From the NCBI GenBank assembly GCA_938041035.1, contig CALHYX010000030.1, positions 41,458 to 105,457 on the forward strand: a stretch of DNA of 64,000 nucleotides, read 5' to 3'. Position 1 is the first letter of the stretch. The number at the start of each line of letters is the position of its first letter. Under the pieces are notes generated by a model that made no database searches, was not told where the DNA came from, and saw only the letters and a list, made by a program, of their open reading frames with translations. Both the position numbers and the translations under genes were made by a program. Below are positions 19,023-28,184 of this stretch, piece by piece. Source of the stretch: an uncultured Acidimicrobiales bacterium. Lineage in GTDB: Bacteria > Actinomycetota > Acidimicrobiia > Acidimicrobiales > SHLQ01.

Positions 19023-21146
19023 ATGAGCCAGCTAACCCGCCTGACCACGAACGAGTTCGATGTGGTGCTCGCCCTCACCGATCAGGGTCCACACCTCGCG
19101 TACTTTGGCGCGCCGCTCGGGCCCGACGCCGACCTGGCCGCCACGCTCGCAGCTCTGGGCCGGCCGGTACCCAACGGCGGCCTCGACATCGAACCGGTGA
19201 TCACCCTCGTACCGGAGCACGGTTCTGGATTTCCCGGTCGGCCGGGCCTCGCCGGCCGGTCGCCGGGCGGATCGGGCTGGGCCCCGCGATTCATCGATCA
19301 TGAGGTCGACGAACAGCCCGGATCGATCACCGTCACCAGCGTCGAACCGGTGGTGGGTCTGCGCCTGGTCACCACCCTCCAACTCGATGCCGAGGTCGGC
19401 GTGCTCGACCTGGCGACCACGCTCGAAAACACCGGCGAGCGGCGCTATCTGCTCGACCGGCTCGGGGTCGCGGTTCCCCTCCCCGCGGTAGCCGCCGAGG
19501 TCCTGTCGTTCACCGGCCGGTGGTGTGGGGAATATCGGCCCCGCCGCATCGACTGGGATGCCGGTGTGTGGAGCGTCGAAAATCGGCGGGGGCGCACGTC
19601 GCACGACCACGTGCCCGTCGCCTTTGCGGGTACCGCCGGCTTCGGCGAGGACCACGGCGAAGTCTGGGGTGTACACCTGGCGTGGAGCGGCAACAGCGAA
19701 GTGCGGGGCGAACGGTTGACCGATGGTCGCCGTCTCTTCCAGGCCAACGAACTGCTGTTCACCGGCGAGGTCGTCCTCGAACCGGGGGAGAGCTACACCA
19801 GTCCGACCCTGCGCACCGCCTATTCCGCCCGCGGGCTCAACGGGGTGAGCGCTGCGTTTCATCGGGCCATCCGGTCCTACGGCAACATCCCCGGCGTCGA
19901 TCGGCCGCGAGCGGTGCTGTTGAACACGTGGGAAGCGGTGTACTTCAACCACGACCTCGCCACCCTGACCGGGTTGGCCGATCGGGCCGCCGAGGTGGGC
20001 ATCGAACGCTTCGTGCTCGACGACGGCTGGTTCCACGGTCGGCGCAGCGATGACGCCGGGCTGGGCGACTGGTGGGTAGACGCCGACGTCTGGCCCGACG
20101 GTCTGGCGCCACTCATCGACCATGTGCGCGGTCTCGGACTCGAGTTCGGTATCTGGGTCGAACCCGAGATGGTGAACCCGGACTCCGAGCTGTATCGCAG
20201 CCATCCCGACTGGGTGCTCACCGACCCGGACTACGAACCCGTCCTGGGGCGGAACCAGCTCGTGCTGAACCTCGCCAACCCCGATGCCTACGCCCACATT
20301 TTCGAACACCTCGACCGGCTGCTCGCCGATCACGACGTCGGTTATGTGAAGTGGGATATGAACCGTGATCTCGTGCACGCATCGCACCAGGGGCGCGCCG
20401 GCGTGCGGGATCAGACGCTGGCCGCCTATCGCCTGATCGATGAGCTGGGTGCCGCTCACCCCGACGTGGAGATCGAGAGTTGTTCGTCGGGCGGGGCCCG
20501 GGCCGATCACGAGATCCTCAAGCGCACCGTGCGGCTCTGGGCATCGGATTGCAACGACGCGCTCGAGCGCCAGACCATCGATCGGGGGTACTCCTACCTT
20601 TTTCCTCCCGAGGTCGTCGGGTCCCACATCGGGCCGACCGTGTCGCACACCACCGGTCGGCGGCACGGCCTGGCGTTCCGGGCGGCGACCGCCTTTTTCG
20701 GTCACTTTGGCGTGGAATGGAACCTGTTGGACACCCCGGAGTCCGACCGCGCCGCGCTGGCGGAGTTCATCGCCCTCCACAAGGAGCACCGCGCCATGCT
20801 GCACAGCGGCGACTATCGGCGTTTCGATCACCCCGATCCGTCGGCCCACGCCCACGGGGTGATCGCCACCGATCAGGGCGAAGCGATCGTGTCCTATGCC
20901 CAGCTGACCTCGCCTCGGGCGGCCACGCCGGAACCGCTGCGCGTCACCGGCCTCGACCCCGACACCCGCTACCGGGTGCGCCCGCTCGCGTTGCCCGACG
21001 AGAAGCTCGGCTCTCACAAACAGCTCCCGGGTTGGGTCACCGCCGGTTCGGTCGAGCTGTCCGGCCGGCAGTTGATGCACCACGGTCTGCAACTCCCCGT
21101 GCTGCACCCCGAATCGGCGTACCTGCTGCACCTGGTCCGGGTTTGA
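19023..21146 (+). CDS. Alpha-galactosidase, GH36
   Basis: 707 residues. The GH36 catalytic barrel contains ERFVLDDGWFHGRRSDDAGL, FGIWVEPEMVNPDSELYRSH, the nucleophile motif VKWDMNRDL (Asp445) and the acid/base motif ESCSSGGARAD (Asp495). An N-terminal beta-sandwich precedes it and a C-terminal antiparallel domain follows. The ATG at 19023 follows a strong CCGGAGGAA site. There is no signal peptide, so it should act on imported alpha-galactosides such as melibiose or raffinose-type sugars. No sugar transporter is adjacent. Confidence 0.92.
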   Translation: MSQLTRLTTNEFDVVLALTDQGPHLAYFGAPLGPDADLAATLAALGRPVPNGGLDIEPVITLVPEHGSGFPGRPGLAGRSPGGSGWAPRFIDHEVDEQPGSITVTSVEPVVGLRLVTTLQLDAEVGVLDLATTLENTGERRYLLDRLGVAVPLPAVAAEVLSFTGRWCGEYRPRRIDWDAGVWSVENRRGRTSHDHVPVAFAGTAGFGEDHGEVWGVHLAWSGNSEVRGERLTDGRRLFQANELLFTGEVVLEPGESYTSPTLRTAYSARGLNGVSAAFHRAIRSYGNIPGVDRPRAVLLNTWEAVYFNHDLATLTGLADRAAEVGIERFVLDDGWFHGRRSDDAGLGDWWVDADVWPDGLAPLIDHVRGLGLEFGIWVEPEMVNPDSELYRSHPDWVLTDPDYEPVLGRNQLVLNLANPDAYAHIFEHLDRLLADHDVGYVKWDMNRDLVHASHQGRAGVRDQTLAAYRLIDELGAAHPDVEIESCSSGGARADHEILKRTVRLWASDCNDALERQTIDRGYSYLFPPEVVGSHIGPTVSHTTGRRHGLAFRAATAFFGHFGVEWNLLDTPESDRAALAEFIALHKEHRAMLHSGDYRRFDHPDPSAHAHGVIATDQGEAIVSYAQLTSPRAATPEPLRVTGLDPDTRYRVRPLALPDEKLGSHKQLPGWVTAGSVELSGRQLMHHGLQLPVLHPESAYLLHLVRV

Positions 21147-21165
21147 GCGCTTAGGCTCAGCGGTC

Positions 21166-21861
21166 ATGGTCGACAAGGGAGCGGGTCTCCAACCGGGCGC
21201 CGAACACTACCGGGCGTTCGTGGGTCCACCCGAGGACTACGACCTGCTCAGCGCGCTCCAGATCGGGCTGTTGTTCGCGCTGGGTCTGCGGGAATCACAT
21301 CACCTGTGCGACGTCGGTTGTGGCTCCCTGCGGGCCGGACGCCTGTTGATGAGCTACCTCGAGCCGGGCCACTACTGGGGGCTCGAACCCGAGGAGTGGG
21401 CCGTCGAAGCCGGCATTGCCGAGGAACTGGGTCAGGAGTTTGTCGATCTGCACCGGCCTCAGTTCCGCTTCGCCGGCGACTACGGCGTGAGCGCCTTCGA
21501 CCAGTCGTTCGATGTGGTGCTGGCCCAGTCGGTGTTCAGCCACACCTACGCCGACGACGCGGCCACATTGCTGCGCGAAACCTCGGCCGCCCTGGCCCCC
21601 GACGGGGTACTCGTCGCCACGTTCTACGAGCGCGATGCCCGCAGCGCCCATCTGCCCGACCCCGCTGAGGGTTCGGGATGGAGCTACCCGGGCAATGTGG
21701 CCTACAAGTGGGGGCAGTTCGCCGAACTCGCGAGCGCCGCCGGGCTGGCGATCGCCCGGCTCGACTGGCATCACCCTCGCCAGATCTGGTTTCTCGCCGG
21801 ACCCAAGGGCTCGGGCGTCATCCCCCGCGCCGCCCGCATCCAGCGCCCGACCGTCGACTAG
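21166..21861 (+). CDS. Class I SAM-dependent methyltransferase
   Basis: 231 residues. Motif I is LCDVGCGSLRAGRLLM, and the post-motif region has FDVVLAQSVFSHTYADDAAT and LAPDGVLVATFYERD. The protein resembles uncharacterised methyltransferases that accompany sulfotransferase or glycosyl genes. TAGGCT (21153-21158) ends 7 bases before the ATG, a leaderless layout. It runs convergently to the sulfotransferase-like pair, so co-function is only a possibility. A weak stem (CCCTTT 21870-21875, AAAGGG 21885-21890) separates the two units. Confidence 0.8.
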   Translation: MVDKGAGLQPGAEHYRAFVGPPEDYDLLSALQIGLLFALGLRESHHLCDVGCGSLRAGRLLMSYLEPGHYWGLEPEEWAVEAGIAEELGQEFVDLHRPQFRFAGDYGVSAFDQSFDVVLAQSVFSHTYADDAATLLRETSAALAPDGVLVATFYERDARSAHLPDPAEGSGWSYPGNVAYKWGQFAELASAAGLAIARLDWHHPRQIWFLAGPKGSGVIPRAARIQRPTVD

Positions 21862-21874
21862 TTACCGGTCCCTT

Positions 21875-22750
21875 TCACGTCGATAAAGGGGGCGGCTCGG
21901 CGTGGCTCCGACGGGCGTAGCCCAGCACGTCGAAGTCGTGGGCGTAGATGCGGTTCACCAGCGCGATGGTCATGGGGCCGTAGAACGAGTTGGTGGCGGG
22001 CACGAGGTCGGGGATCTCGGGGCTGATCGGGAATGGCCGGTCGCCGACGTAGTCGTCGTTGGTGTCGTACACGGTCACGTGGCTGCTTTGGCGCAACCGT
22101 TCGTAGTCGGCCGCGCTGGTCTCGGGCAGTTCGTAGTGGCGCTCGACGGCGCGGAGGCTGTCGAGACCGTCCTCGACCCGATACACCCGGTCGAGCGGCG
22201 CGAACGTCTCGACCAGGCCGCGCTGGAGGTAGCCGTGCTCGTCGCAGCGACCCTGGGGCACCAGTGTCTCCATGGCGGTGAGGTACCGCTCGAACGAATA
22301 GGGCTCGTCGAGGCCGATGCCGAGCACCTCGGCCACCGGTTCGCGAGGTCGCGTCTGGCGCAGGGAATGCAGGAAGGAGCTGACCGCCCGCTTGTACGGG
22401 TCGCGGGCGATGCGCAGCAGCGGCGGGATCGCCAACTCGCCGCGGATGACCGCGGTGGCCTTGTCGTTGTGCCAGGGCGTGGTGGTGAGGATCTGCGTGC
22501 GGATGCGGTGCGGCCACACCTCGGGATCGATGGGGATCTGGTGATGATGCAGAAACCACTTCACCGCGAACGTGCTGGCGGCCCGACCCGACATCAACAG
22601 TGCGAGGGGCCGATCGCGAAACAACATCGGCCGCATGCTCGGCACGCCGTAGTGCTCGGTTCGGTACGCGGTGCCGCGTTTGAAGGTGTCGCGCCGCAGG
22701 TCGATATCGACGGTTCGGGGTTCACCGGTGGCGGGCTCGTCGTGACTCAT
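21875..22750 (-). CDS. Sulfotransferase-like protein (paralogue 1)
   Basis: 291 residues. SGRAASTFAVKW (about 54-65) resembles the PAPS 5'-phosphosulfate loop, and RIARDPYKRAVSSFLHSLR (about 113-131) resembles the 3'-phosphate motif with Arg and Ser. The protein shares the layout of its upstream neighbour: [GR-STFAVKWF-HHH], WPHR, RVAR/RIAR-P-R-VS-F-HSLR, GRCDEHG and a C-terminal YAHDFDVLGYA. Its ATG overlaps the neighbour's stop (ATGA), so they are translationally coupled. The substrate is unknown; no PAPS synthesis genes are present in the window. Confidence 0.7.
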   Translation of the reverse strand: MSHDEPATGEPRTVDIDLRRDTFKRGTAYRTEHYGVPSMRPMLFRDRPLALLMSGRAASTFAVKWFLHHHQIPIDPEVWPHRIRTQILTTTPWHNDKATAVIRGELAIPPLLRIARDPYKRAVSSFLHSLRQTRPREPVAEVLGIGLDEPYSFERYLTAMETLVPQGRCDEHGYLQRGLVETFAPLDRVYRVEDGLDSLRAVERHYELPETSAADYERLRQSSHVTVYDTNDDYVGDRPFPISPEIPDLVPATNSFYGPMTIALVNRIYAHDFDVLGYARRSHAEPPPLST

Positions 22751-23598
22751 CGCTCGCGCTCGAGTTCGGGCGCATAGCCCAGGTGATCGAAGTCGGCGGC
22801 GTAGATGGCCGCGATCCGCTCGATCGCGCGCGGGGTCAGGAAGTGCGTGGCCCGTGGGATCGTCCGGGCCACGTCGCGGCCGGGGGTGAACGCCATCTCG
22901 TCGACCGGCCCGGCGGCGGCGCTCGGTGCATCGTCGACGTAGGTGGTCGCGTGGGTCGATCCGCCGCGAAGCGCGGCATAGGCCTCGTCGGTGGTCGGGC
23001 GCAGACCCAATTCGGCCTCCAGGGCGCGCAGGCCCTCGATGCCGTCCTCGATGCGGTGGACCGATCCGGTACCCACCAGCGACTCGATCAGCGATGTCTG
23101 CAACGAGCCGTGTTCGTCGCAGCCTCCCGTCGGTACGAGTGTGGCCATGGCGTCGAGGTACTCGATGAAGCTGTAGGCCTCCTCGGGCTCGCGGCCGAGG
23201 TGGGCGGCCACCGGGCGGCGCGGGCGAAGCTGGCGCAACGAATGCACGAACGCGCTCACGCAGCGGCGAAAGGGATTTCGGGCCACCCGCACCACGTGGG
23301 GCACCGGCGCGTCGGCATCGACGATGCTGCGCACCCGCTTGCGGTGCCACTCGGCCGGGAGCAGTTGTTCCATGCGGACCCGGTGCGGCCAGTTGAATTC
23401 CTCGACGATGTCGTGGTGATGCACGAACCACTTCACCGCGAACGTGCTCCCGGCCCGCCCGGCCATGGTCAGCGCCAGATCGTGGTCGCGAAACACCAGC
23501 GGCCGAACGCTCGCGGCGCCGTACTTCTCGGCGAGGAACAGGGTGTCGCCCACAAAGGCGTCCTGCCACTGCTCGGGGGTGACGTGGTCCGGCCGCAT
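22747..23598 (-). CDS. Sulfotransferase-like protein (paralogue 2)
   Basis: 283 residues. AGRAGSTFAVKW (about 46-57) and VVRVARNPFRRCVSAFVHSL (about 102-121) are the two PAPS-binding-type motifs. It is clearly homologous to the downstream gene over nearly the full length, so the pair arose by tandem duplication. The ATG at 23598 is chosen because the longer in-frame extension runs into the upstream NTF2-like gene. It is followed 4 bases overlapped by paralogue 1 and preceded by the NTF2-like gene after 2 bases. Confidence 0.7.
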   Translation of the reverse strand: MRPDHVTPEQWQDAFVGDTLFLAEKYGAASVRPLVFRDHDLALTMAGRAGSTFAVKWFVHHHDIVEEFNWPHRVRMEQLLPAEWHRKRVRSIVDADAPVPHVVRVARNPFRRCVSAFVHSLRQLRPRRPVAAHLGREPEEAYSFIEYLDAMATLVPTGGCDEHGSLQTSLIESLVGTGSVHRIEDGIEGLRALEAELGLRPTTDEAYAALRGGSTHATTYVDDAPSAAAGPVDEMAFTPGRDVARTIPRATHFLTPRAIERIAAIYAADFDHLGYAPELERER

Positions 23599-23600
23599 CC

Positions 23601-24080
23601 TCAGCCGCGCGGAAACAGCACGGTCTGGTTCGCCGTCCCGGTGTTGGCCAGTACCCGAATGCGGGTGAGCAACAGCGTGGCGATCCGCCATTGGCCCTCG
23701 ACCCGTCGGTAGGTCTCGGTGTACCAACCGGTGCCCCACATGTGGCCAAGACCGGCCTCGGGCGGCCAGAACAGATGATCCTCCATCGACCACACGCCGC
23801 TCGCGGTATCGCCGTCGACACTGATCTCGGCCATGTGACCGTGATGCACCGTCGGGACGTGATCGATCATTGGTTGGAGGAAGTCGACGTAGTTCTGGGC
23901 GCCGTCTATCGAAAAGTCCGGACCCACGTCGTCGGGGGTTTCGATGTGGACGTCGTCGGTGAACACCTCGCGCCATTCGGCCCACCGTTTCTGATCGAGC
24001 AGGCGAAAGTACCGGGCCTTGAGTTGGCGGATCGCCTCGATGTCGGCGAGGGCGGCGGGTGGCGGTGGGGCGACGCTCAT
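23601..24080 (-). CDS. SnoaL/NTF2-like protein
   Basis: 159 residues forming a cone-shaped NTF2-like fold: an N-terminal helix (ALADIEAIRQLKARYFRLLD), FTDDVHIETPDD and a C-terminal sheet with GTGWYTETYRRVEGQWRIAT. Family members include limonene epoxide hydrolase-like, steroid isomerase-like and SnoaL cyclases; which applies is unknown. It is the first gene of a three-gene unit with two sulfotransferase-like genes. TAGAAA (24088-24093, minus strand) ends 7 bases before the ATG, a leaderless layout. Confidence 0.75.
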   Translation of the reverse strand: MSVAPPPPAALADIEAIRQLKARYFRLLDQKRWAEWREVFTDDVHIETPDDVGPDFSIDGAQNYVDFLQPMIDHVPTVHHGHMAEISVDGDTASGVWSMEDHLFWPPEAGLGHMWGTGWYTETYRRVEGQWRIATLLLTRIRVLANTGTANQTVLFPRG

Positions 24081-24125
24081 CCCTGGATTTCTAGCATCCG
24101 GCCGGTGCCCGGACGCCGGGATGGC

Positions 24126-25049
24126 TCACCAGAGGGTGTCCTGAGCGGCCGCCGGCGGGGGCGGATCCGGCAGGGGTTCGAGCGTCGGAACCCGGGCGGC
24201 GACCTCGCAGTGGAATCGCCGGTTCAGTTCGGGAGCCAGCCGATTGTCGGGGGTGTGGATCATCACGTGGGGGCGGCGACCCTGCTCGATCCACGCGGCG
24301 ACCTTGGCCACCCACGGCTGCCAGTGATGGGCGGTCGCCTCCGCGTTGGACTGGCCGATGAACCGGACCACCGGGTCGGCAGCGGTCGCCACCGGACGCA
24401 CGGCGAGCCGGGGCTTGTTCTCCCACGCCTCGTGCTCCTCGCGGGTTTTCGGCGGGGCGGCGAACAGCGCCCGGGTGTCGATGAGCACCCGGTCGACACC
24501 GTGGCGGTGCAACAAGTCGTTGACCTCGCGTTCGGCCGGGCCGTCGGCTTCGAAGTCGCGATGGCGCACCTCGACCGACCAGGAAACGTCGCGCGGCACC
24601 TCGGCGAGGAACCGATCGAGCACGGGAAGGTCCTCGGGCTCGAACGACGCGGGGAGCTGCACCGACAGGGGCCCCATGCATTCGCGCAGTGGAGCGATCC
24701 GTTCCAGGAACACCCGCAGCTCGGCGTCGGCGTGGCGCAGCTTCCGGTCGTGGGTCACCTCGCGGGGGACCTTGAACAGGAACCGAAAGCCCGGCGGGGC
24801 CATCTCTCGCCAGCGGTCGACCGTTTCGGCATCGGGCAGGGCATAGAACGTGGTGTTGCCCTCCACCGCGTTGCACCACTGGGCATAGACCGCCAGTTCG
24901 GCCCCGCTCCGGGTGCTCGCCGGGAAGTACGGCCCCACCCAGGCCCGGTTGGCCCACATCGGCGCACCCACCCAGAGTCGATCCGGGGTCGGCGGGTCCG
25001 AGTGGTCGGCGGCGGCCTGGGCAGAAGGCTGGGGCTGGTTGGAGAGCAC
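24126..25049 (-). CDS. DUF72 domain protein
   Basis: 307 residues of the YecE-like DUF72 TIM-barrel family: LWVGAPMWANRAWVGPYFP, YAQWCNAVEGNTTFYALPD, FRFLFKVPREVTHDRKL, GPLSVQLPASFEP, SVEVRHRDF. The family's function is not known. The start is taken as GTG 25049 because TAGCAT (25058-25063, minus strand) lies 8 bases before it; an ATG at 25076 is in frame but would overlap the divergent gene's start. The two divergent -10 boxes overlap. Confidence 0.8.
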   Translation of the reverse strand: MLSNQPQPSAQAAADHSDPPTPDRLWVGAPMWANRAWVGPYFPASTRSGAELAVYAQWCNAVEGNTTFYALPDAETVDRWREMAPPGFRFLFKVPREVTHDRKLRHADAELRVFLERIAPLRECMGPLSVQLPASFEPEDLPVLDRFLAEVPRDVSWSVEVRHRDFEADGPAEREVNDLLHRHGVDRVLIDTRALFAAPPKTREEHEAWENKPRLAVRPVATAADPVVRFIGQSNAEATAHHWQPWVAKVAAWIEQGRRPHVMIHTPDNRLAPELNRRFHCEVAARVPTLEPLPDPPPPAAAQDTLW

Positions 25050-25057
25050 CGCTGGCG

Positions 25058-25067
25058 ATGCTAGACA
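25058..25067. promoter_or_regulatory. Overlapping divergent -10 boxes (DUF72 / DUF2889)
   Basis: The sequence ATGCTAGACA contains TAGCAT on the minus strand (25058-25063), 8 bases before GTG 25049, and TAGACA on the plus strand (25062-25067), 7 bases before ATG 25075. The boxes share two bases, so RNA polymerase could open only one promoter at a time. Confidence 0.5.
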
Positions 25068-25074
25068 ACGGCCC

Positions 25075-25716
25075 ATGTCGCTGCTGCCGCCCGATGACGA
25101 TCTCGAGTTGATGCACACCCGCGACTACGAGACGCGCGTGTACCTGCTCGACGCCACCACCCTCCTCGTGCGCGGGGCGATCTCGGACCGCAAACCACCC
25201 GGGCTCTACGTGGTCGACGACCCCGATGGGCTCGAAATCCACCAGATGCAGCTCGAACTCACCGTGTCGCTGCCCGACCTGGTCATCATCGCGGCTCGCG
25301 TCGGCTTCGAAAGTCACCCTCACGAGACCTGCCCCTCGATCGCCGACCGATACGGGTCGCTCGTGGGTGCCAGCATCAGCCGCGGCTTCAGCCGGAAGGT
25401 CAGCGACCTGTTCGGCGGGGCCCAGGGCTGCACGCACACCAACGCGCTCCTGCGGGCGATGGCTCCGGCCGTCGTGCAGTCGACCTGGTCGGTGTCGCTG
25501 CACCAGAACCGGGGTTCGGCCAAACCGACCGGGTTCGCCGACCCGGAGGAACGGGCTCGGCGGGTAGCGGCCAACACCAACACCTGCCACGTCTGGGCCG
25601 AGGACGGCGAGCACGTCGCCGCGCTGCACGCGGGCGAAGTGCCCGTCGCCCCGCTTCAGGTGCGCCGCCGGTTGGCCGAACTCGGTCGTGAGGGTGAGAA
25701 CTGGCGGATGGGCTGA
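25075..25716 (+). CDS. DUF2889 domain protein
   Basis: 213 residues. RDYETRVYLLDATTLLVRGA, ISDRKPPG, MQLELTVSLPDLVIIAARVG and GGAQGCTHTNALLRAMAPAV are the conserved blocks of DUF2889, including the Cys-Thr-His motif. The family's role is unknown, though members often lie near aromatic-catabolic genes. It ends one base before the aminotransferase start, so the two genes form an operon. Confidence 0.75.
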   Translation: MSLLPPDDDLELMHTRDYETRVYLLDATTLLVRGAISDRKPPGLYVVDDPDGLEIHQMQLELTVSLPDLVIIAARVGFESHPHETCPSIADRYGSLVGASISRGFSRKVSDLFGGAQGCTHTNALLRAMAPAVVQSTWSVSLHQNRGSAKPTGFADPEERARRVAANTNTCHVWAEDGEHVAALHAGEVPVAPLQVRRRLAELGREGENWRMG

Positions 25717-25717
25717 C

Positions 25718-26938
25718 GTGGCGGGCTCGGGCGTCACGGACAACCCGGAACCGGGCGCGACACCGCCGCTGGCCAACCGCATGCATGCGCTGCTGCCCGA
25801 CGGCGACGACGGCTGGGGCATGGTCGACAAGGCCCGCGCACTACAGGCCGACGGGGTCGACGTCGTCATGCTCACCATTGGCGACCACGACTTCGTCACG
25901 CCCGAACCCATCGTCGATGCGCTGATCGACAGCCTGCATCGCGGTCGCCACCATTACGCGGAGATTCCGGGCATCAAGCCGCTGCGCCAGGCGATCGCGG
26001 CCCGTTCGACCCGGCTGCTCGGGGTCGAGACCAGCGCGGCCGAAGTGGTCGTGGTCAGCGGCGGCCAGGGCGGACTCTTCGCGTCGCTCATGTGCGTGCT
26101 CGACCACGGAGATGACCTGTTGTTGTTCGAGCCGGCCTATGTCACCTACGACATCACGCCCCGCAGCATCGGGTTGAACCCGATCCGGGTGGCCTGCCCG
26201 CCCGATGACCACTTCCAACCTCAGCGCGCCGATATCGAAGCGGCACTCACGCCGAATACCCGGGCGATGCTGGTGAACTCGCCGAACAACCCGACCGGCG
26301 TCGTCTATCGCCCCGAGACCCTCCAGATGCTCGCCGACGTCGCCGTCGAGCACGATCTGTGGCTGGTGTCCGACGAGGTCTACGAGACCCAGGTCTACGG
26401 CCAACCCCACCGAAGCCTGCGCCAGTACGCTCCCGAGCGGACCCTCGTGATCGGGTCCGTATCGAAATCCCACGCGATGACGGGTTGGCGCCTCGGCTGG
26501 GTCATCGGCCCGGCCGGCGCCACCGCCATGATGGGCACGCTCGGTTTGGCCACCACCTACGGCGTTGCCATGTTCGTGCAGGACGCCGCGGTAACCGCCC
26601 TCACCGAGTGCGACGTCGGGGTCAGCCGCACCATCCACGACCTGTACGGCCATCGCCGCCGGGTCGCCCTCGATGCGCTCGGCCGCGGCCCGGGTGCCCG
26701 CCCCGTCGCGCCCGACGGGGCGATGTATCTGATGATCGATGTTCGCGAGACCGGTCGATCCGGGGTCGAGTTCGCCGAGGGGCTCCTCGCCGCCGAACGC
26801 ATCGCGGTGATGCCCGGCGAGAGCTTCGGCACGGCCGCCGCCGGCCACATCCGGGTGGCGCTCACCAACGACGACGACGTGCTGATCGATTCCCTCGGTC
26901 GGCTGGCGGCGTACGCCGCGAATCTGGTCCCGAGCTGA
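25718..26938 (+). CDS. PLP-dependent class I/II aminotransferase
   Basis: 406 residues, fold type I. GGQGGLFASLMCVLDHGDD binds the cofactor phosphate, SPNNPTGVVY contains the conserved NNPTG, LVSDEVYE carries the cofactor-contacting Asp and Tyr, and GSVSKSHAMTGWRLGW holds Lys250 that forms the Schiff base. It resembles aspartate/aromatic aminotransferases of the AspC-like group. The start is GTG 25718, one base after the DUF2889 stop, indicating coupling. The amino-acid substrate cannot be read from the sequence. Confidence 0.88.
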   Translation: MAGSGVTDNPEPGATPPLANRMHALLPDGDDGWGMVDKARALQADGVDVVMLTIGDHDFVTPEPIVDALIDSLHRGRHHYAEIPGIKPLRQAIAARSTRLLGVETSAAEVVVVSGGQGGLFASLMCVLDHGDDLLLFEPAYVTYDITPRSIGLNPIRVACPPDDHFQPQRADIEAALTPNTRAMLVNSPNNPTGVVYRPETLQMLADVAVEHDLWLVSDEVYETQVYGQPHRSLRQYAPERTLVIGSVSKSHAMTGWRLGWVIGPAGATAMMGTLGLATTYGVAMFVQDAAVTALTECDVGVSRTIHDLYGHRRRVALDALGRGPGARPVAPDGAMYLMIDVRETGRSGVEFAEGLLAAERIAVMPGESFGTAAAGHIRVALTNDDDVLIDSLGRLAAYAANLVPS

Positions 26939-26986
26939 TCGCTCGGGGTTTCGACACGGCCCCGGCGATCGCGCCAAGCTTGGAGG

Positions 26987-28180
26987 GTGACGGATCAGAT
27001 CGACGCATCAGTGACAATCGCCGGTGGGCCGGGCGACGCCCACCCCGGTTACGAGCTCCTCGACCGCCTCATCGCGCTGGTCGATGGGGGTACGACCGAC
27101 CTGGCCGACGACATCGCCCGCATTCCGCTCGATCACTACCGCGCGCCGGAGCGGCACGAGGCGGAGCTCGACACCATCTTCCGCCGCGGGACGCTGTGCG
27201 CCGGTCCCTCGGCCGCGGTGGCCGAGCCCGGTGACTTCATGGTTCGCGAGGTGCTCGACAAGTCGCTGTTGATCACCCGGGACCGCGACGGCGTCGCTCA
27301 TGTGCTGTTGAACTACTGCACGCACCGCGGCGCCATCATCGCCGAGGGCGAAGGCTGCACGCAGCGCCACACCTGTCCGTATCACGCCTGGAGTTTTGAC
27401 GCCTCCGGAACGCTGGTCGGGCTCCCGGGCGCGGAGGGGTTCGACACCCTCGATCGGTCCACGGTTGGTTTGGTCGAGCTTCCGAGCGAGGAGCGGGCCG
27501 GGTTCATCTTCTACACCTTCGATCTCGACGCGACGCCCGACGCAGCCGCCCATCTCGGGCCGTTTGCCGCCGAGCTCGAACGGTGGAACTTCGCCGGTTA
27601 CTGGAAGGTGGCCACCATGGACCTCGAGTTCAACGCGAACTGGAAGTCCACCATGGAGGCGTTCGCCGAGACGTACCACTTCCCCTACGTACACGGCGCG
27701 TCGATCGGCCCCGGGGTGATTGGCAACACCGCCACCTTTGACACCTTTGGCCGCCACCACCGCCTCGGAGCCGCGCTCGTGCGCATGCGCGAGGTGGCCG
27801 CCGGCGACCTGGAGTTCGATCCGTTCTGGCACACGTCGATGCTCTACTGGTGCTGCCCCGACCTGATGATCGCCAACTCGCCGTTCGGGGCCGAGATCAT
27901 TCAGGTCACGCCCATGGTTGACCCCGGCTGGTCGAGGCTGCGCCACACCTACGTCACGATGGGCCCGCCCAGCAGTGAAGAGGAGCTGGAGGTCGCGCAG
28001 GTGATGAGCCGACCAGCCGCCGACGCGATCCGGTTGGAAGACGGCCCGGTGCTCCAAACCTGTGGGCCCGGTCTGGCCCACGGCGAACATGGTTTCGCCA
28101 CGATCGGGCGCAACGAGCCCGGCGTGCAGAACATCCACCGGCAGGTCGACGACCTTCTGGGTCTGCGCAGCCCCTCGTAG
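26987..28180 (+). CDS. Rieske aromatic ring-hydroxylating oxygenase, alpha subunit
   Basis: 397 residues. The Rieske [2Fe-2S] site is Cys111-x-His113 and Cys130-x2-His133 (NYCTHRGA, HTCPYHAW). The mononuclear iron site is in ETYHFPYVH, with Glu228, His231 and His236. This is the catalytic subunit fold that adds oxygen to aromatic or aliphatic substrates with a ferredoxin/reductase partner. No partner reductase is adjacent, so electrons must come from elsewhere. The start GTG 26987 lies directly on a GGAGG sequence, and a GTG at 27011 is a possible alternative. Substrate unknown. Confidence 0.88.
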   Translation: MTDQIDASVTIAGGPGDAHPGYELLDRLIALVDGGTTDLADDIARIPLDHYRAPERHEAELDTIFRRGTLCAGPSAAVAEPGDFMVREVLDKSLLITRDRDGVAHVLLNYCTHRGAIIAEGEGCTQRHTCPYHAWSFDASGTLVGLPGAEGFDTLDRSTVGLVELPSEERAGFIFYTFDLDATPDAAAHLGPFAAELERWNFAGYWKVATMDLEFNANWKSTMEAFAETYHFPYVHGASIGPGVIGNTATFDTFGRHHRLGAALVRMREVAAGDLEFDPFWHTSMLYWCCPDLMIANSPFGAEIIQVTPMVDPGWSRLRHTYVTMGPPSSEEELEVAQVMSRPAADAIRLEDGPVLQTCGPGLAHGEHGFATIGRNEPGVQNIHRQVDDLLGLRSPS

Positions 28181-28184
28181 CGAC

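Noticed and set aside
19032..21176. 714-codon minus-strand open frame opposite the alpha-galactosidase
   Set aside because: Antisense shadow of a GH36 gene with complete catalytic motifs.
22747..23985. Longer start of sulfotransferase-like paralogue 2 at 23985
   Set aside because: It would overlap the NTF2-like gene almost entirely; the ATG at 23598 fits the operon spacing.
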